Both the position numbers and the translations under genes were made by a program. This document shows, piece by piece, positions 37,312 through 45,284 of a DNA stretch of 49,769 nt. The notes below the pieces were generated by a model, which saw only the letters and a program-made list of their open reading frames with translations, searched no databases and was not told the origin of the DNA. Each line of letters opens with the position of its first letter. Positions within the stretch are counted from its first letter, which is position 1. The stretch comes from Duganella sp. OV510 (GTDB lineage: Bacteria > Pseudomonadota > Gammaproteobacteria > Burkholderiales > Burkholderiaceae_D), in contig NZ_FNEQ01000017.1 of the NCBI RefSeq assembly GCF_900100205.1, positions 1-49,769 of the forward strand. The letters run 5' to 3'.

Positions 37312-38073
37312 TCAGGCGCGGAGTTGGGTGGCTATTGTCTTGCTAATCTCGGTATCGAAATTTTGCTGCGGGCGGGGGCGCATCGCTTCGCCGATCATCA
37401 CCAGCACCGGGCCGTGCGGCGTGCCGAGGCCTTGCGTCAGTTCGGCGATCGTCATGCGGTGGACTTGCTGGTCAGGGCGGCTGACGTTTTCGATCACTAC
37501 CACCGGCTTGTCCGGCGCGTGGCCGTGGGCCAGCAGGCGCTCGGCGGTGGCGATGGCTTCGCGGCCTCCCATGTACTGCACCAGCGTGTCGGTTTCCGGG
37601 ATGGCGTCGTGGTCCGCGTGCTCGGGCGCGGTGGACGAGGTGAAGAAGGCCACGCTGCGGGCGACGCCACGCTTGGTCAGCGGCTGTCTGGTGGCGGCTG
37701 CGGCGGCCAGCGCGGTGGTGATACCGGGGACGATTTCGACGTCGATGCCGGCTTCCTCCAGCGCGCGCAGTTCCTCATCGGCGCGGCCGAACATCATCGG
37801 GTCGCCGCCTTTCAGTCGCACCACGAGCGCCGCACGTTGGGCTGCTTCCACCAGCTGCTGGTTGATGAGTTGCTGTGCCATCGAGCGCTGGCCGCTGCGT
37901 TTGCCGACCGGGATTTTCTCGGCCTGCGGGCAAAGTTCCAGCATCTCGGGTGTCACCAGCGCGTCATGCAGAACGATGCCGGCTTGCGCCAGCAGGCGCG
38001 CGCCGCGCAGGGTGATGAGATCCTGCGCGCCGGGGCCGGCGCCGATTAAATACACTTTTCCGTGAGAGGTCAT
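37312..38073 (-). CDS. cobA: Uroporphyrinogen-III C-methyltransferase (SUMT)
   Basis: This SAM-dependent enzyme methylates uroporphyrinogen III twice to precorrin-2, the first committed step to siroheme. The 253-residue stand-alone SUMT has the glycine-rich GAGPG (11-15), the GGDPMMFGRADEE motif and the family segment VVPGITTALAAAAAT. It is not fused to the CysG dehydrogenase/chelatase domain, so those steps need other proteins (CbiX in this window is a candidate chelatase). It follows cysN after 56 bases that contain a hairpin repeat. Siroheme is the cofactor of the sulfite reductase at the head of the same gene run. Confidence 0.94.
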   Translation of the reverse strand: MTSHGKVYLIGAGPGAQDLITLRGARLLAQAGIVLHDALVTPEMLELCPQAEKIPVGKRSGQRSMAQQLINQQLVEAAQRAALVVRLKGGDPMMFGRADEELRALEEAGIDVEIVPGITTALAAAAATRQPLTKRGVARSVAFFTSSTAPEHADHDAIPETDTLVQYMGGREAIATAERLLAHGHAPDKPVVVIENVSRPDQQVHRMTIAELTQGLGTPHGPVLVMIGEAMRPRPQQNFDTEISKTIATQLRA

Positions 38074-38092
38074 GGCGTGTCAGCTTTGACTT

Positions 38093-38120
38093 CGTCATTC
38101 CGGCGTTGGCAGGAATGACG
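38093..38120. repeat. Hairpin repeat resembling a dispersed REP-like element
   Basis: CGTCATTCC (38093-38101) and GGAATGACG (38112-38120) form 9-bp perfect arms around a 10-base loop, between cysN and cobA. Its half-site GTCATTCCCGC recurs at 1595-1605 just before rfbB. Elements of this form are common between genes in many betaproteobacteria and may stabilise messenger ends or act in termination. Confidence 0.55.
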
Positions 38121-38129
38121 GCGGGGTGG

Positions 38130-39434
38130 TTACAGGCGGATCATGCCGGCGGCGACGGTCTGGTGGGTGACTTCATCGATCAGGATGAAGGCGCCGGTGG
38201 CGCGGATATCGCTGTAGGCATCGGCCGCCAGCGGCTGCTGCACTGCCAGCTCGATGGTGGCGATGTCGTTCAGCTTCAGGCCGTCCGCTGCATGGCGTTG
38301 CTGCGTGTTGATGTCCAGCAGGGATTCAATCGCCTTCACCTTGGCCGAAGTCTGCTTGGTGCCATGCTTGATCCAGTACTTGCGGCGCACGTCCAGCGGT
38401 TCGTCGGACATCCAGCATACGTCAGCCTTCAGCTGTTTCAGCTGCGTGGCCGGCTTGTCGGCACTGGCCAGCAGATCGCCGCGCGAGATGTCCAGGTATT
38501 CTTCCAGCAGCAGCGTGATCGACTGGCCGGCCACCGCCGACCGGTGTGAACCTTCCAGCGTGACGATGTCTTTCACGGTCGCGGTCTGGCCCGAAGGCTG
38601 TACCACCAGCTTGTCGCCCACCGACACCTTGCCGGCTTCGATGCGGCCCATATAGCCACGGAAGTCATTGGCTTCGTGGCCGTTGTGGCGCGCCACCAGC
38701 TGTACCGGGAAGCGGAACGGTGCGTCGTGCGATTCGTCGTACACCGACAGCGATTCCAGCAGCTCGATCAGCGTCGGGCCCTGATACCAGCCCAGCTTCT
38801 CGCTCTTTTCCACCACATTGTCGCCGGTCAGCGCGGACAGCGGAATTGGCGTGATGTCTTTCAGGCCCAGCGAGGCGGCAAATTCGCCGTATGCCTTGAT
38901 GATGCGGTTGTAGACATCCTGATCGTAATTCACCAGGTCCATCTTGTTGACCGCGACGATGACGTGCTCGATCTGCAGCAGGTGGGCGATGGTCGAGTGG
39001 CGCTTGGTCTGGATCAGCAGGTCCACGCCACCATCTTCGCGCAGCTTCACTTTCGACACATCGACCAGGATGATGACCGCATCGGCGGTGGAGGCACCGG
39101 TCACCATGTTGCGGGTGTACTGTTCGTGGCCCGGCGTGTCGGCGATGATGAACTTGCGTTTCGGCGTAGCGAAGTAGCGGTAGGCCACGTCGATGGTGAT
39201 GCCTTGTTCGCGTTCGGCTTCCAGGCCGTCGGTCAGCAGCGACAGGTCGACGGTGTCGCCAACGGTGCGCTTGTGCTTGGAGCGCGACATGGCGTCCAGC
39301 TGGTCGGCAAAGATGCCTTTGCTGTCGAACAGCAGGCGGCCGATCAGGGTGGACTTGCCGTCGTCGACGGAACCGGCGGTGATAAAGCGCAGCAGGCTTT
39401 GTTCGCTGGCGTTGTTATGCGTAACTTGAGTCAT
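38130..39434 (-). CDS. cysN: Sulfate adenylyltransferase subunit 1 (GTPase)
   Basis: CysN is the GTPase subunit that drives ATP sulfurylase (CysDN), forming adenosine 5'-phosphosulfate from sulfate and ATP. The 434-residue protein is an EF-Tu-like GTPase. It has P-loop GSVDDGKS (21-28), DTPGHEQYTRNM (G3) and NKMD (G4), followed by two beta-barrel domains. It is not fused to CysC (APS kinase), and no cysC is present nearby, fitting the APS-reducing CysH in this operon. Its ATG overlaps the cysD stop by one base (TAATG). Confidence 0.96.
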   Translation of the reverse strand: MTQVTHNNASEQSLLRFITAGSVDDGKSTLIGRLLFDSKGIFADQLDAMSRSKHKRTVGDTVDLSLLTDGLEAEREQGITIDVAYRYFATPKRKFIIADTPGHEQYTRNMVTGASTADAVIILVDVSKVKLREDGGVDLLIQTKRHSTIAHLLQIEHVIVAVNKMDLVNYDQDVYNRIIKAYGEFAASLGLKDITPIPLSALTGDNVVEKSEKLGWYQGPTLIELLESLSVYDESHDAPFRFPVQLVARHNGHEANDFRGYMGRIEAGKVSVGDKLVVQPSGQTATVKDIVTLEGSHRSAVAGQSITLLLEEYLDISRGDLLASADKPATQLKQLKADVCWMSDEPLDVRRKYWIKHGTKQTSAKVKAIESLLDINTQQRHAADGLKLNDIATIELAVQQPLAADAYSDIRATGAFILIDEVTHQTVAAGMIRL

Positions 39435-40363
39435 TAGAAGTATCCTGCTTTTTTACGTTTTTCCATCGAAGCTTCGGACGTCTGGTCGTCCATGCGGGTG
39501 GCGCCGCGCTCGGTCACTTGCGTGATCGCGGTTTCAGCGATGATCTGGTCCACGGTCGCCGCGTCCGAAGACACCGGGCAGGTGCAGGAAATATCGCCGA
39601 CGGTACGGAACCGCACCACCTGCTTTTCGACGGTTTCGCCGTCGCGTGGCGGCGTCAGATCGGTCACCGGCACCAGCAGGCCGTTGCGCGGAATGACTTC
39701 CCGCTCGTGGGCGAAGTAGATCGGCGGCAGTTCCAGCTTTTCGCGGGCGATGTACTGCCACACATCCAGCTCGGTCCAGTTCGAGATCGGGAACACGCGC
39801 ATGTTCTCGCCTGGGTGGACGCGGGTGTTATACAGGTCCCACAGTTCCGGGCGTTGCGATTTCGGGTCCCACTGGCCGAATTCGTCGCGGAAGGAGAAGA
39901 TGCGCTCCTTGGCGCGGGCCTTCTCTTCGTCGCGGCGGGCGCCGCCGATGCAGGCGTCGAAGCCGTGTTCGGCGATGGTTTCCAGCAGCGTCACCGCCTG
40001 GGCAGCGTTGCGCGAATCGGTCTGCGGATTACGCAGGCGCACAGTGCCCTTCTTGATCGAGTCTTCCACCGAGCCGACGATCAGGCGTTCGCCCAGTTCG
40101 GCCACGCGCTTGTCGCGGAAGGTAATCACTTCCGGGAAGTTGTGGCCGGTGTCGACGTGCACCAGCGGGAACGGGAATTTACCCGGACGGAAAGCCTTCT
40201 CGGCGATGCGCAGCAGCACCACCGAGTCCTTGCCGCCCGAGAATAGCAGGGCAGGGTTGCTGCATTCGGCAGCGACTTCGCGCATGATGTGGATCGCTTC
40301 CGATTCCAGTGCATCGAGATGGCGCGAGTTCATATGCGCGTTGTTTTCTACTAAAGCGTTCAT
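39434..40363 (-). CDS. cysD: Sulfate adenylyltransferase subunit 2
   Basis: CysD is the catalytic ATP-pyrophosphatase subunit of ATP sulfurylase and pairs with CysN. The ATG at 40363 gives 309 residues. The PP-loop SGGKDS lies at 42-47, and the segments HVDTGHNFPE and GGARRDEEKARAKER are typical. The C-terminal RKKAGYF ending is characteristic of the family. An upstream in-frame ATG (40459) would overlap cysH heavily and is rejected; a downstream one at 40333 is possible. The gap to cysH is 11 bases. Confidence 0.95.
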   Translation of the reverse strand: MNALVENNAHMNSRHLDALESEAIHIMREVAAECSNPALLFSGGKDSVVLLRIAEKAFRPGKFPFPLVHVDTGHNFPEVITFRDKRVAELGERLIVGSVEDSIKKGTVRLRNPQTDSRNAAQAVTLLETIAEHGFDACIGGARRDEEKARAKERIFSFRDEFGQWDPKSQRPELWDLYNTRVHPGENMRVFPISNWTELDVWQYIAREKLELPPIYFAHEREVIPRNGLLVPVTDLTPPRDGETVEKQVVRFRTVGDISCTCPVSSDAATVDQIIAETAITQVTERGATRMDDQTSEASMEKRKKAGYF

Positions 40364-40374
40364 TTGAATTTCTT

Positions 40375-41091
40375 TCAGGCTGCGACAGATTTTATGCGTA
40401 TCAGTTTGCCGTCGACGACGTGGAGGCCGCATTCTTTCGATTCCGGGTTCTCCCACCACCAGCGACCGGCGCGGACATCTTCACCTGGCTGGATGGCTCG
40501 GGTACACGGTTCGCAGCCGATCGACGGATAACCCTGGTCATGCAGCGCGTTGTACGGCACGCCGTTTTCGCGGATGTAGTGCCAGACGTCTTCCTCGGAC
40601 CAATCGGCCAGCGGATTAAACTTGGTCATGAAGTGGGCGGCATCATCTTCCTCGACCATCAGCGAACCACGGGTGGCGGCTTGCGCGCGGCGCTGGCCGG
40701 TGACCCAGGCCTTTTTGCCCAGCAGCGCGCGGCCCAGCGGTTCGACCTTGCGGATGCGGCAGCATTCCTTGCGCATCTCGACGCTGTCGTAGAAGGCGTT
40801 CAGGCCATTCTGCGCAACGTAGGCGTCCACCGCGTCCTGCTGCGGCTTGAACACTTCGATCTGGTAGCCGTAGTGCTCTTTCACTTTGTCGAGCATGGCC
40901 AGCGTTTCCTGGTGCAGGCGGCCGGTTTCCAGCGAGAAGATGCCGATGTCGTAGCTGCCCTTCAGTATCAGGTCGGTCAGTACCATGTCTTCCGCCGCCA
41001 GTGAGGACGCGAAGACGGCCGGGGTAAAGTCGCTGGCGATGCGGGACAGCGTGGCGCGCGTGTCCGCAATCAGCTTGCTTAAGTCACTCAT
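40375..41091 (-). CDS. cysH: Assimilatory adenylylsulfate (APS) reductase, iron-sulfur type
   Basis: This enzyme reduces activated sulfate to sulfite with thioredoxin. The 238-residue protein has the catalytic cysteine C221 (KECGLH). It also carries the paired cysteines C110-C111 (ECCRIRKVEP) and C193/C196 (GCEPC) that bind a [4Fe-4S] cluster in APS reductases and are absent from the PAPS reductases of E. coli type. APS is therefore the likely substrate. This agrees with the lack of an APS kinase gene in the operon. The gene sits between DUF934 and cysD, with gaps of 13 and 11 bases. Confidence 0.95.
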   Translation of the reverse strand: MSDLSKLIADTRATLSRIASDFTPAVFASSLAAEDMVLTDLILKGSYDIGIFSLETGRLHQETLAMLDKVKEHYGYQIEVFKPQQDAVDAYVAQNGLNAFYDSVEMRKECCRIRKVEPLGRALLGKKAWVTGQRRAQAATRGSLMVEEDDAAHFMTKFNPLADWSEEDVWHYIRENGVPYNALHDQGYPSIGCEPCTRAIQPGEDVRAGRWWWENPESKECGLHVVDGKLIRIKSVAA

Positions 41092-41104
41092 GGGACTACT
41101 CCAA

Positions 41105-41683
41105 TCAGATGCCAGCGCCGTCGTTGTTGCTTGCAGCCGGTGTCGGACGTGCGTGACGGCGGAACAGCGGCACCTTCTGATCCACCGAAGCCTGATAGGT
41201 TTCGGAGAAGTCGGACAGGCCTTTCAGCGCATCGTGCACGTCGCGGTCGGCGCGCACCGAGTAGGCGTCGAAGCCCACGCGCTGCATCGAGAACAGCTGG
41301 TCGCGCAGCACATCGCCGATGGCGCGCAGTTCACCGCTCCAGCCCAGGCGGGTGCGCAGGTTGTAGGCGATCGAGTAGCCACGGCCATCGGTGAATTTCG
41401 GGAAGTCGACCGCGATCAGCGGGAACTGCTCCAGCAAGCCTTTCAGCGTTTCCGGGCGTTCGTCCGGCGCGATCCACACGGCGATGTCGCCGGCGGCGGT
41501 GCGCGCCGCCAGTACCTCGCGCTGCACCAGCCACAGGCTCAAAGGAACGATGAATTTGCCTTCAGGGACGGCCACGGTGGCGGGATCGACCGCCGGCGCG
41601 CCTTCGACCGGCTCGGCCAGGCGCAGCACCTGCCAATCATCTTCTACCACCTCACGGCCCTTGATCATCAAATGCTTAGACAT
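41105..41683 (-). CDS. DUF934 protein, sulfite reductase-linked
   Basis: This 192-residue protein of the DUF934 family is regularly encoded right after cysI in beta- and other proteobacteria and is presumed to assist sulfite reduction. It has no visible cysteine cluster or membrane helix. A characteristic part is VDFPKFTDGRGYSIAYNLR, followed by GELRAIGDVLRDQLF. GGAGAGG lies 6 bases before the ATG at 41683, which is preferred over the ATG 6 bases earlier (41689). The start overlaps the end of cysI by 8 bases, so the two are translationally coupled. The biochemical role is not known. Confidence 0.9.
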   Translation of the reverse strand: MSKHLMIKGREVVEDDWQVLRLAEPVEGAPAVDPATVAVPEGKFIVPLSLWLVQREVLAARTAAGDIAVWIAPDERPETLKGLLEQFPLIAVDFPKFTDGRGYSIAYNLRTRLGWSGELRAIGDVLRDQLFSMQRVGFDAYSVRADRDVHDALKGLSDFSETYQASVDQKVPLFRRHARPTPAASNNDGAGI

Positions 41684-43370
41684 ATTCATCCTCTCCAACC
41701 AGGCGGCCGCCTTTTTCAGCGATCGGCGTGGCGTACACAAATTCCTTGAACGGGGCGACACCGATGCGCGCAACGCATTCGGCAAACGATTCACCCTCAA
41801 AACGGTCACGCAGATAAACCTGCAGCAGGCGGTCGATCACTTCCGGCATTTGCAGCGCGGAGAACGATGGGCCGATGATCTTGCCGATGGCGGCCTTGTT
41901 GCCTTGCGCGCCGCCGATCGACACCTGATACCATTCACTGCCGTCTTTATCCACGCCCAGCACGCCGATGCTGCCGACGTGGTGGTGGCCGCAGGCGTTG
42001 ATGCAGCCTGAGATATTCAGTTCGATCTCGCCGATGTCGTGCTGGTAGTCGAGGTTATCGAAGCGCTCCGAGATGGCGGCGGCAATCGGCAGCGACTTGG
42101 CATTGGCCAGCGAGCAGAAATCGCCGCCCGGGCAGCAGATCATGTCGGTCAGCAGGCCGATGTTCGGCGTCGCCAGACCGTGCGCCTTGGCTTCCTGCCA
42201 CAGCGCGAACAACTGCGACTGCTCGACGTCGGCCAGCACCACGTTCTGTTCGTGGGTGACGCGCAGTTCGCCGAAACTGTAGCGGTCCGCCAGGTCGGCC
42301 ATGAAGTCCATCTGCTCGGCGGTGGCGTCGCCCGGCGGCACGCCGGTTTTTTTCAGCGACAGCACCACGGCGGCGTAACCCGGCACCTTGTGCGGCTTGA
42401 TGTTACGGTTAACCCAGTTGGCGAAAGCCTTGTTGCCGGCTTGCGCTGCCACCACGTCGGAGTCATCCAGCTGTTTGTACTGCGGCGGCTGGAAGTAGTC
42501 GATGATGCGCTGCATCTCTTCGGTAGTCAGGGTTTCCGGACCGTCTTTCAGGTCGACCCATTCCGCTTCCACCTGGCGGGTGAATTCTTCCACGCCCAGT
42601 GCCTTCAGCAGGATCTTGATGCGGGCCTTGTATTTGTTGTCGCGGCGGCCGTGCTGGTTATACACGCGCATCACGGCTTCGGTGTAGGTCAGCAGATGCT
42701 GCCACGGCAGGAATTCGCGGATCACGCTGCCGATGATCGGCGTACGGCCCATGCCGCCGCCTGCCATGAACTTGAAGCCGATTTCGCCAGCATCGTTGCG
42801 CACCACGGTCAGGCCGATGTCGTGGATGGCGATCGCCGCGCGGTCTTCGACGGCGCCATTGATGGCGACCTTGAACTTGCGCGGCAGGGCGATGAATTCA
42901 GGGTGGAAGGTCGACCACTGGCGCAGCACCTCGGCATACGGACGCGGATCGATGATCTCGTCGGCGGCCACGCCGGCATACGGATCGGACGTGGTGTTGC
43001 GGATGCAGTTGCCCGAGGTCTGGATGGCGTGCATTTCCACCGAGGCCAGGTCGGTCAGAATATCCGGGGTCTGTTCCAGCTCAATCCAGTTAAACTGGAT
43101 GTTTTGACGGGTGGTGAAGTGGCCATAGCCGCGATCGTACTTGCGGGCAATATGCGCGAACATGCGCATTTGCTTGCTGGCGAGCAGGCCATATGGCACG
43201 GCGATACGCAACATATAGGCGTGGCGCTGCATGTACAGGCCGTTTTGCAGGCGCAATGGCAGGAATTCGGCTTCGGTCAGCTCATCGGACAGGCGGCGGC
43301 GTACCTGGTCGCGGTACTGGGCGATGCGCTCACGGACGATAAGGTGGTCATACTGGTCGTATTGATACAT
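41676..43370 (-). CDS. cysI: Siroheme-[4Fe-4S] sulfite reductase, hemoprotein subunit
   Basis: This is a nitrite/sulfite reductase-family enzyme that reduces sulfite to sulfide with six electrons in the cytoplasm. The 564-residue protein contains two ferredoxin-like and two siroheme-binding halves. The cluster and siroheme cysteines are C413, C419 (CPGGDFC) and C456, C460 (SGCINACGHHH). No CysJ flavoprotein subunit is in the window, so the electron donor may be a ferredoxin or a reductase encoded elsewhere. It is the first gene of the minus-strand sulfur operon and divergent from cysB, with a repeated operator-like sequence in between. Nitrite reductase is the main alternative, but the gene context argues for sulfite. 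Confidence 0.93.
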   Translation of the reverse strand: MYQYDQYDHLIVRERIAQYRDQVRRRLSDELTEAEFLPLRLQNGLYMQRHAYMLRIAVPYGLLASKQMRMFAHIARKYDRGYGHFTTRQNIQFNWIELEQTPDILTDLASVEMHAIQTSGNCIRNTTSDPYAGVAADEIIDPRPYAEVLRQWSTFHPEFIALPRKFKVAINGAVEDRAAIAIHDIGLTVVRNDAGEIGFKFMAGGGMGRTPIIGSVIREFLPWQHLLTYTEAVMRVYNQHGRRDNKYKARIKILLKALGVEEFTRQVEAEWVDLKDGPETLTTEEMQRIIDYFQPPQYKQLDDSDVVAAQAGNKAFANWVNRNIKPHKVPGYAAVVLSLKKTGVPPGDATAEQMDFMADLADRYSFGELRVTHEQNVVLADVEQSQLFALWQEAKAHGLATPNIGLLTDMICCPGGDFCSLANAKSLPIAAAISERFDNLDYQHDIGEIELNISGCINACGHHHVGSIGVLGVDKDGSEWYQVSIGGAQGNKAAIGKIIGPSFSALQMPEVIDRLLQVYLRDRFEGESFAECVARIGVAPFKEFVYATPIAEKGGRLVGEDEYV

Positions 43371-43424
43371 GAATATTCTTCCTGGATAGTCGCTGATTCC
43401 CCAAACTAGCGCTAATAGTAATAA

Positions 43425-43459
43425 ACTTCGTCTTTATTCCATACGACTTAGTCTTTATT
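43425..43459. promoter_or_regulatory. Direct-repeat operator candidate between cysI and cysB
   Basis: ACTTCGTCTTTATT (43425-43438) and ACTTAGTCTTTATT (43446-43459) match at 13 of 14 positions and are 21 bases apart, two turns of the helix. A 10-bp palindrome, CTTATATAAG, follows at 43462-43471. The site lies 55-90 bases before cysI and 65-99 before cysB. Binding by the CysB protein encoded next door is the obvious hypothesis. Confidence 0.6.
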
Positions 43460-43523
43460 TGCTTATATAAGGATTGGGCATAAGCATGGACGCAAATAAT
43501 TTTAAGATGGGCCAAGACCTGCA

Positions 43524-44465
43524 ATGAACCTTCATCAACTGCGCTTTGTGCGCGAAGCAGTACGCCAGAATTACAATTTGACCGATGCCGCCAAGGCGCT
43601 GTTCACCTCGCAGCCGGGCGTGTCCAAAGCGATTATCGAACTGGAAGAAGAGCTGGGTGTCGATATTTTCACCCGCCACGGCAAGCGTATCCGTGGCCTG
43701 ACCGAGCCGGGGCGGCTGGTGCTGCAATCAGTGGAACTGGTTATGCAGGAGATCGACAGCCTGAAACGCATCGGCAAGGAATACGCAGCCCAGGACAGTG
43801 GCAGTTTCACCATCGCCACCACGCATACGCAGGCGCGCTACACCTTGCCCAAGGTGGTACAGGCTTTCATGGTCAAGTTCCCGAAAGTGCGATTGTCTTT
43901 ATTGCAAGGTAATCCGCAGCAGATCGCCGAGATGGTCCAGCGCGACCAGGCCGACATCTGTATCGCCACCGAATCGATCGCTGGCGTCACCGGGCTGGTG
44001 ACGTTGCCATGCTATCAATGGGAGCACGTGGTGGTGGTGCCGCCCGACCATCCGCTGCTGCGCAACAAGCAGCCGACGCTGGAAGAGATCGCGGCTTTCC
44101 CCATCATCACGTATGATGGCGCCTTTGCCGGCCGTAGCAAGATCGACCACGCGTTTTCGCTGCGCGGCCTGAAGCTGGACGTGTTGCTGGAAGCCATCGA
44201 TGCCGACGTCATCAAGACTTATGTGGAGTTGGGCATGGGGATTGGTATCATAGCGGGCATGGCCTTCGACGCCGAGCGCGACAAGAACCTGCGCGCCATC
44301 CCTGTCGGCCACCTGTTTGGCATGAACGTATCGCGGGTGGCGGTCAAGCAGGGCGCCTATCTGCGCAGCTATATCTACACCTTTATTGAACTGCTGGCGC
44401 CTACGCTCAACCGCAAGTTGATCGAGCAGGCCATGAGCGGTGAAAAAGATAACTACGAACTATAA
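43524..44465 (+). CDS. cysB: LysR-type sulfur regulator CysB
   Basis: CysB is a LysR family regulator that activates sulfate assimilation genes when N- or O-acetylserine is present and sulfide is low. The 313-residue protein has an N-terminal winged helix-turn-helix (about 1-60). Its inducer domain has T100, T102 and Q103 (TTHTQARYTLP), the same numbered residues that contact sulfate in the enteric CysB core. Divergence from cysI and the shared upstream repeats support direct control of the cys operon and of itself. The methyltransferase gene starts 14 bases after it. Confidence 0.94.
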   Translation: MNLHQLRFVREAVRQNYNLTDAAKALFTSQPGVSKAIIELEEELGVDIFTRHGKRIRGLTEPGRLVLQSVELVMQEIDSLKRIGKEYAAQDSGSFTIATTHTQARYTLPKVVQAFMVKFPKVRLSLLQGNPQQIAEMVQRDQADICIATESIAGVTGLVTLPCYQWEHVVVVPPDHPLLRNKQPTLEEIAAFPIITYDGAFAGRSKIDHAFSLRGLKLDVLLEAIDADVIKTYVELGMGIGIIAGMAFDAERDKNLRAIPVGHLFGMNVSRVAVKQGAYLRSYIYTFIELLAPTLNRKLIEQAMSGEKDNYEL

Positions 44466-44479
44466 AAGAAAGCATCAAC

Positions 44480-45133
44480 ATGATTACCAACCAGTTGACA
44501 CAATATTACGCCGTCAACGCGGACAACTATGACCAGGTCTACGCCCAGGAAGAACGCTACGACGACCTGGACGATTTGCAGGAAATGATCGCCGAGCTGT
44601 TCCAGGATCACAAGGTGCTGGAACTGGCTTGCGGCACCGCTTACTGGACCGACCTGATCTCGGAAGTGGCCGAGTCGGTGCACGCCACCGATATTTCACA
44701 GGAGATGCTGGATCTGGCCGCCACCCGTGGCCTTGACGAAGCCATCGTCACCTTCGAGCAGATGGACGCCTTCAACCTGCCGGACGGCCTGGAAGGGCAG
44801 TACACTGCCGTGTTTGCCGCCGGCCTGTGGGCGCACCTGCCGCGCGAGCAGTACGAGAAATACCTGAAGACGCTGCGTGCCAAGCTGGGCAAGGACGTGC
44901 TGCTGGTGCTGCTGGACGAGTCATATGTCGATGGCAACTCGATGGTCATCGCGCGCACCGATGCGGAAGGCAATACCTATCAGATTCTGACCGCCGACGA
45001 TGGGCAGCGTTACGAAATCCTCAAGAATTACCTGACCGACAGCACGCTGCGCAAACGCTTCACCAACCATGCGAAACAGTTCCGCATCGAGCGCTTGCAG
45101 TACTACTACCTGCTAAGTTGCCGTCTTAAGTGA
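44480..45133 (+). CDS. Class I SAM-dependent methyltransferase
   Basis: This 217-residue cytoplasmic protein has the SAM-binding motif I VLELACGTAYWTDLI (about 36-50) followed by an acidic D (VHATDIS) and motif-like FAAGLWAHLP. The substrate is not identifiable. It is probably cotranscribed with cysB, 14 bases upstream, and ends at a strong terminator. Since SAM comes from sulfur metabolism, a link to the sulfur regulon is possible but not shown. There are no membrane helices. Confidence 0.85.
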   Translation: MITNQLTQYYAVNADNYDQVYAQEERYDDLDDLQEMIAELFQDHKVLELACGTAYWTDLISEVAESVHATDISQEMLDLAATRGLDEAIVTFEQMDAFNLPDGLEGQYTAVFAAGLWAHLPREQYEKYLKTLRAKLGKDVLLVLLDESYVDGNSMVIARTDAEGNTYQILTADDGQRYEILKNYLTDSTLRKRFTNHAKQFRIERLQYYYLLSCRLK

Positions 45134-45135
45134 TT

Positions 45136-45165
45136 AAAAAGCCGCTAAACAGCGGCTTTTTTTTT
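45136..45165 (+). terminator. Rho-independent terminator after the methyltransferase gene
   Basis: Five A precede the stem GCCGCT (45141-45146), loop AAAC and AGCGGC (45151-45156), which is followed by nine T (45157-45165). It begins just after the stop codon and separates the cysB unit from the porin gene. Confidence 0.95.
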
Positions 45166-45284
45166 CGTCCACTGATGTTCATTTACAACAAATTGGCTTT
45201 GTCACATTGTTGAAGTAATTGATAGGCAAGATCTCGGCCGTGGATTCAACACGTAGCCCTTCAACCTTAAGTAGAGAACATCAA

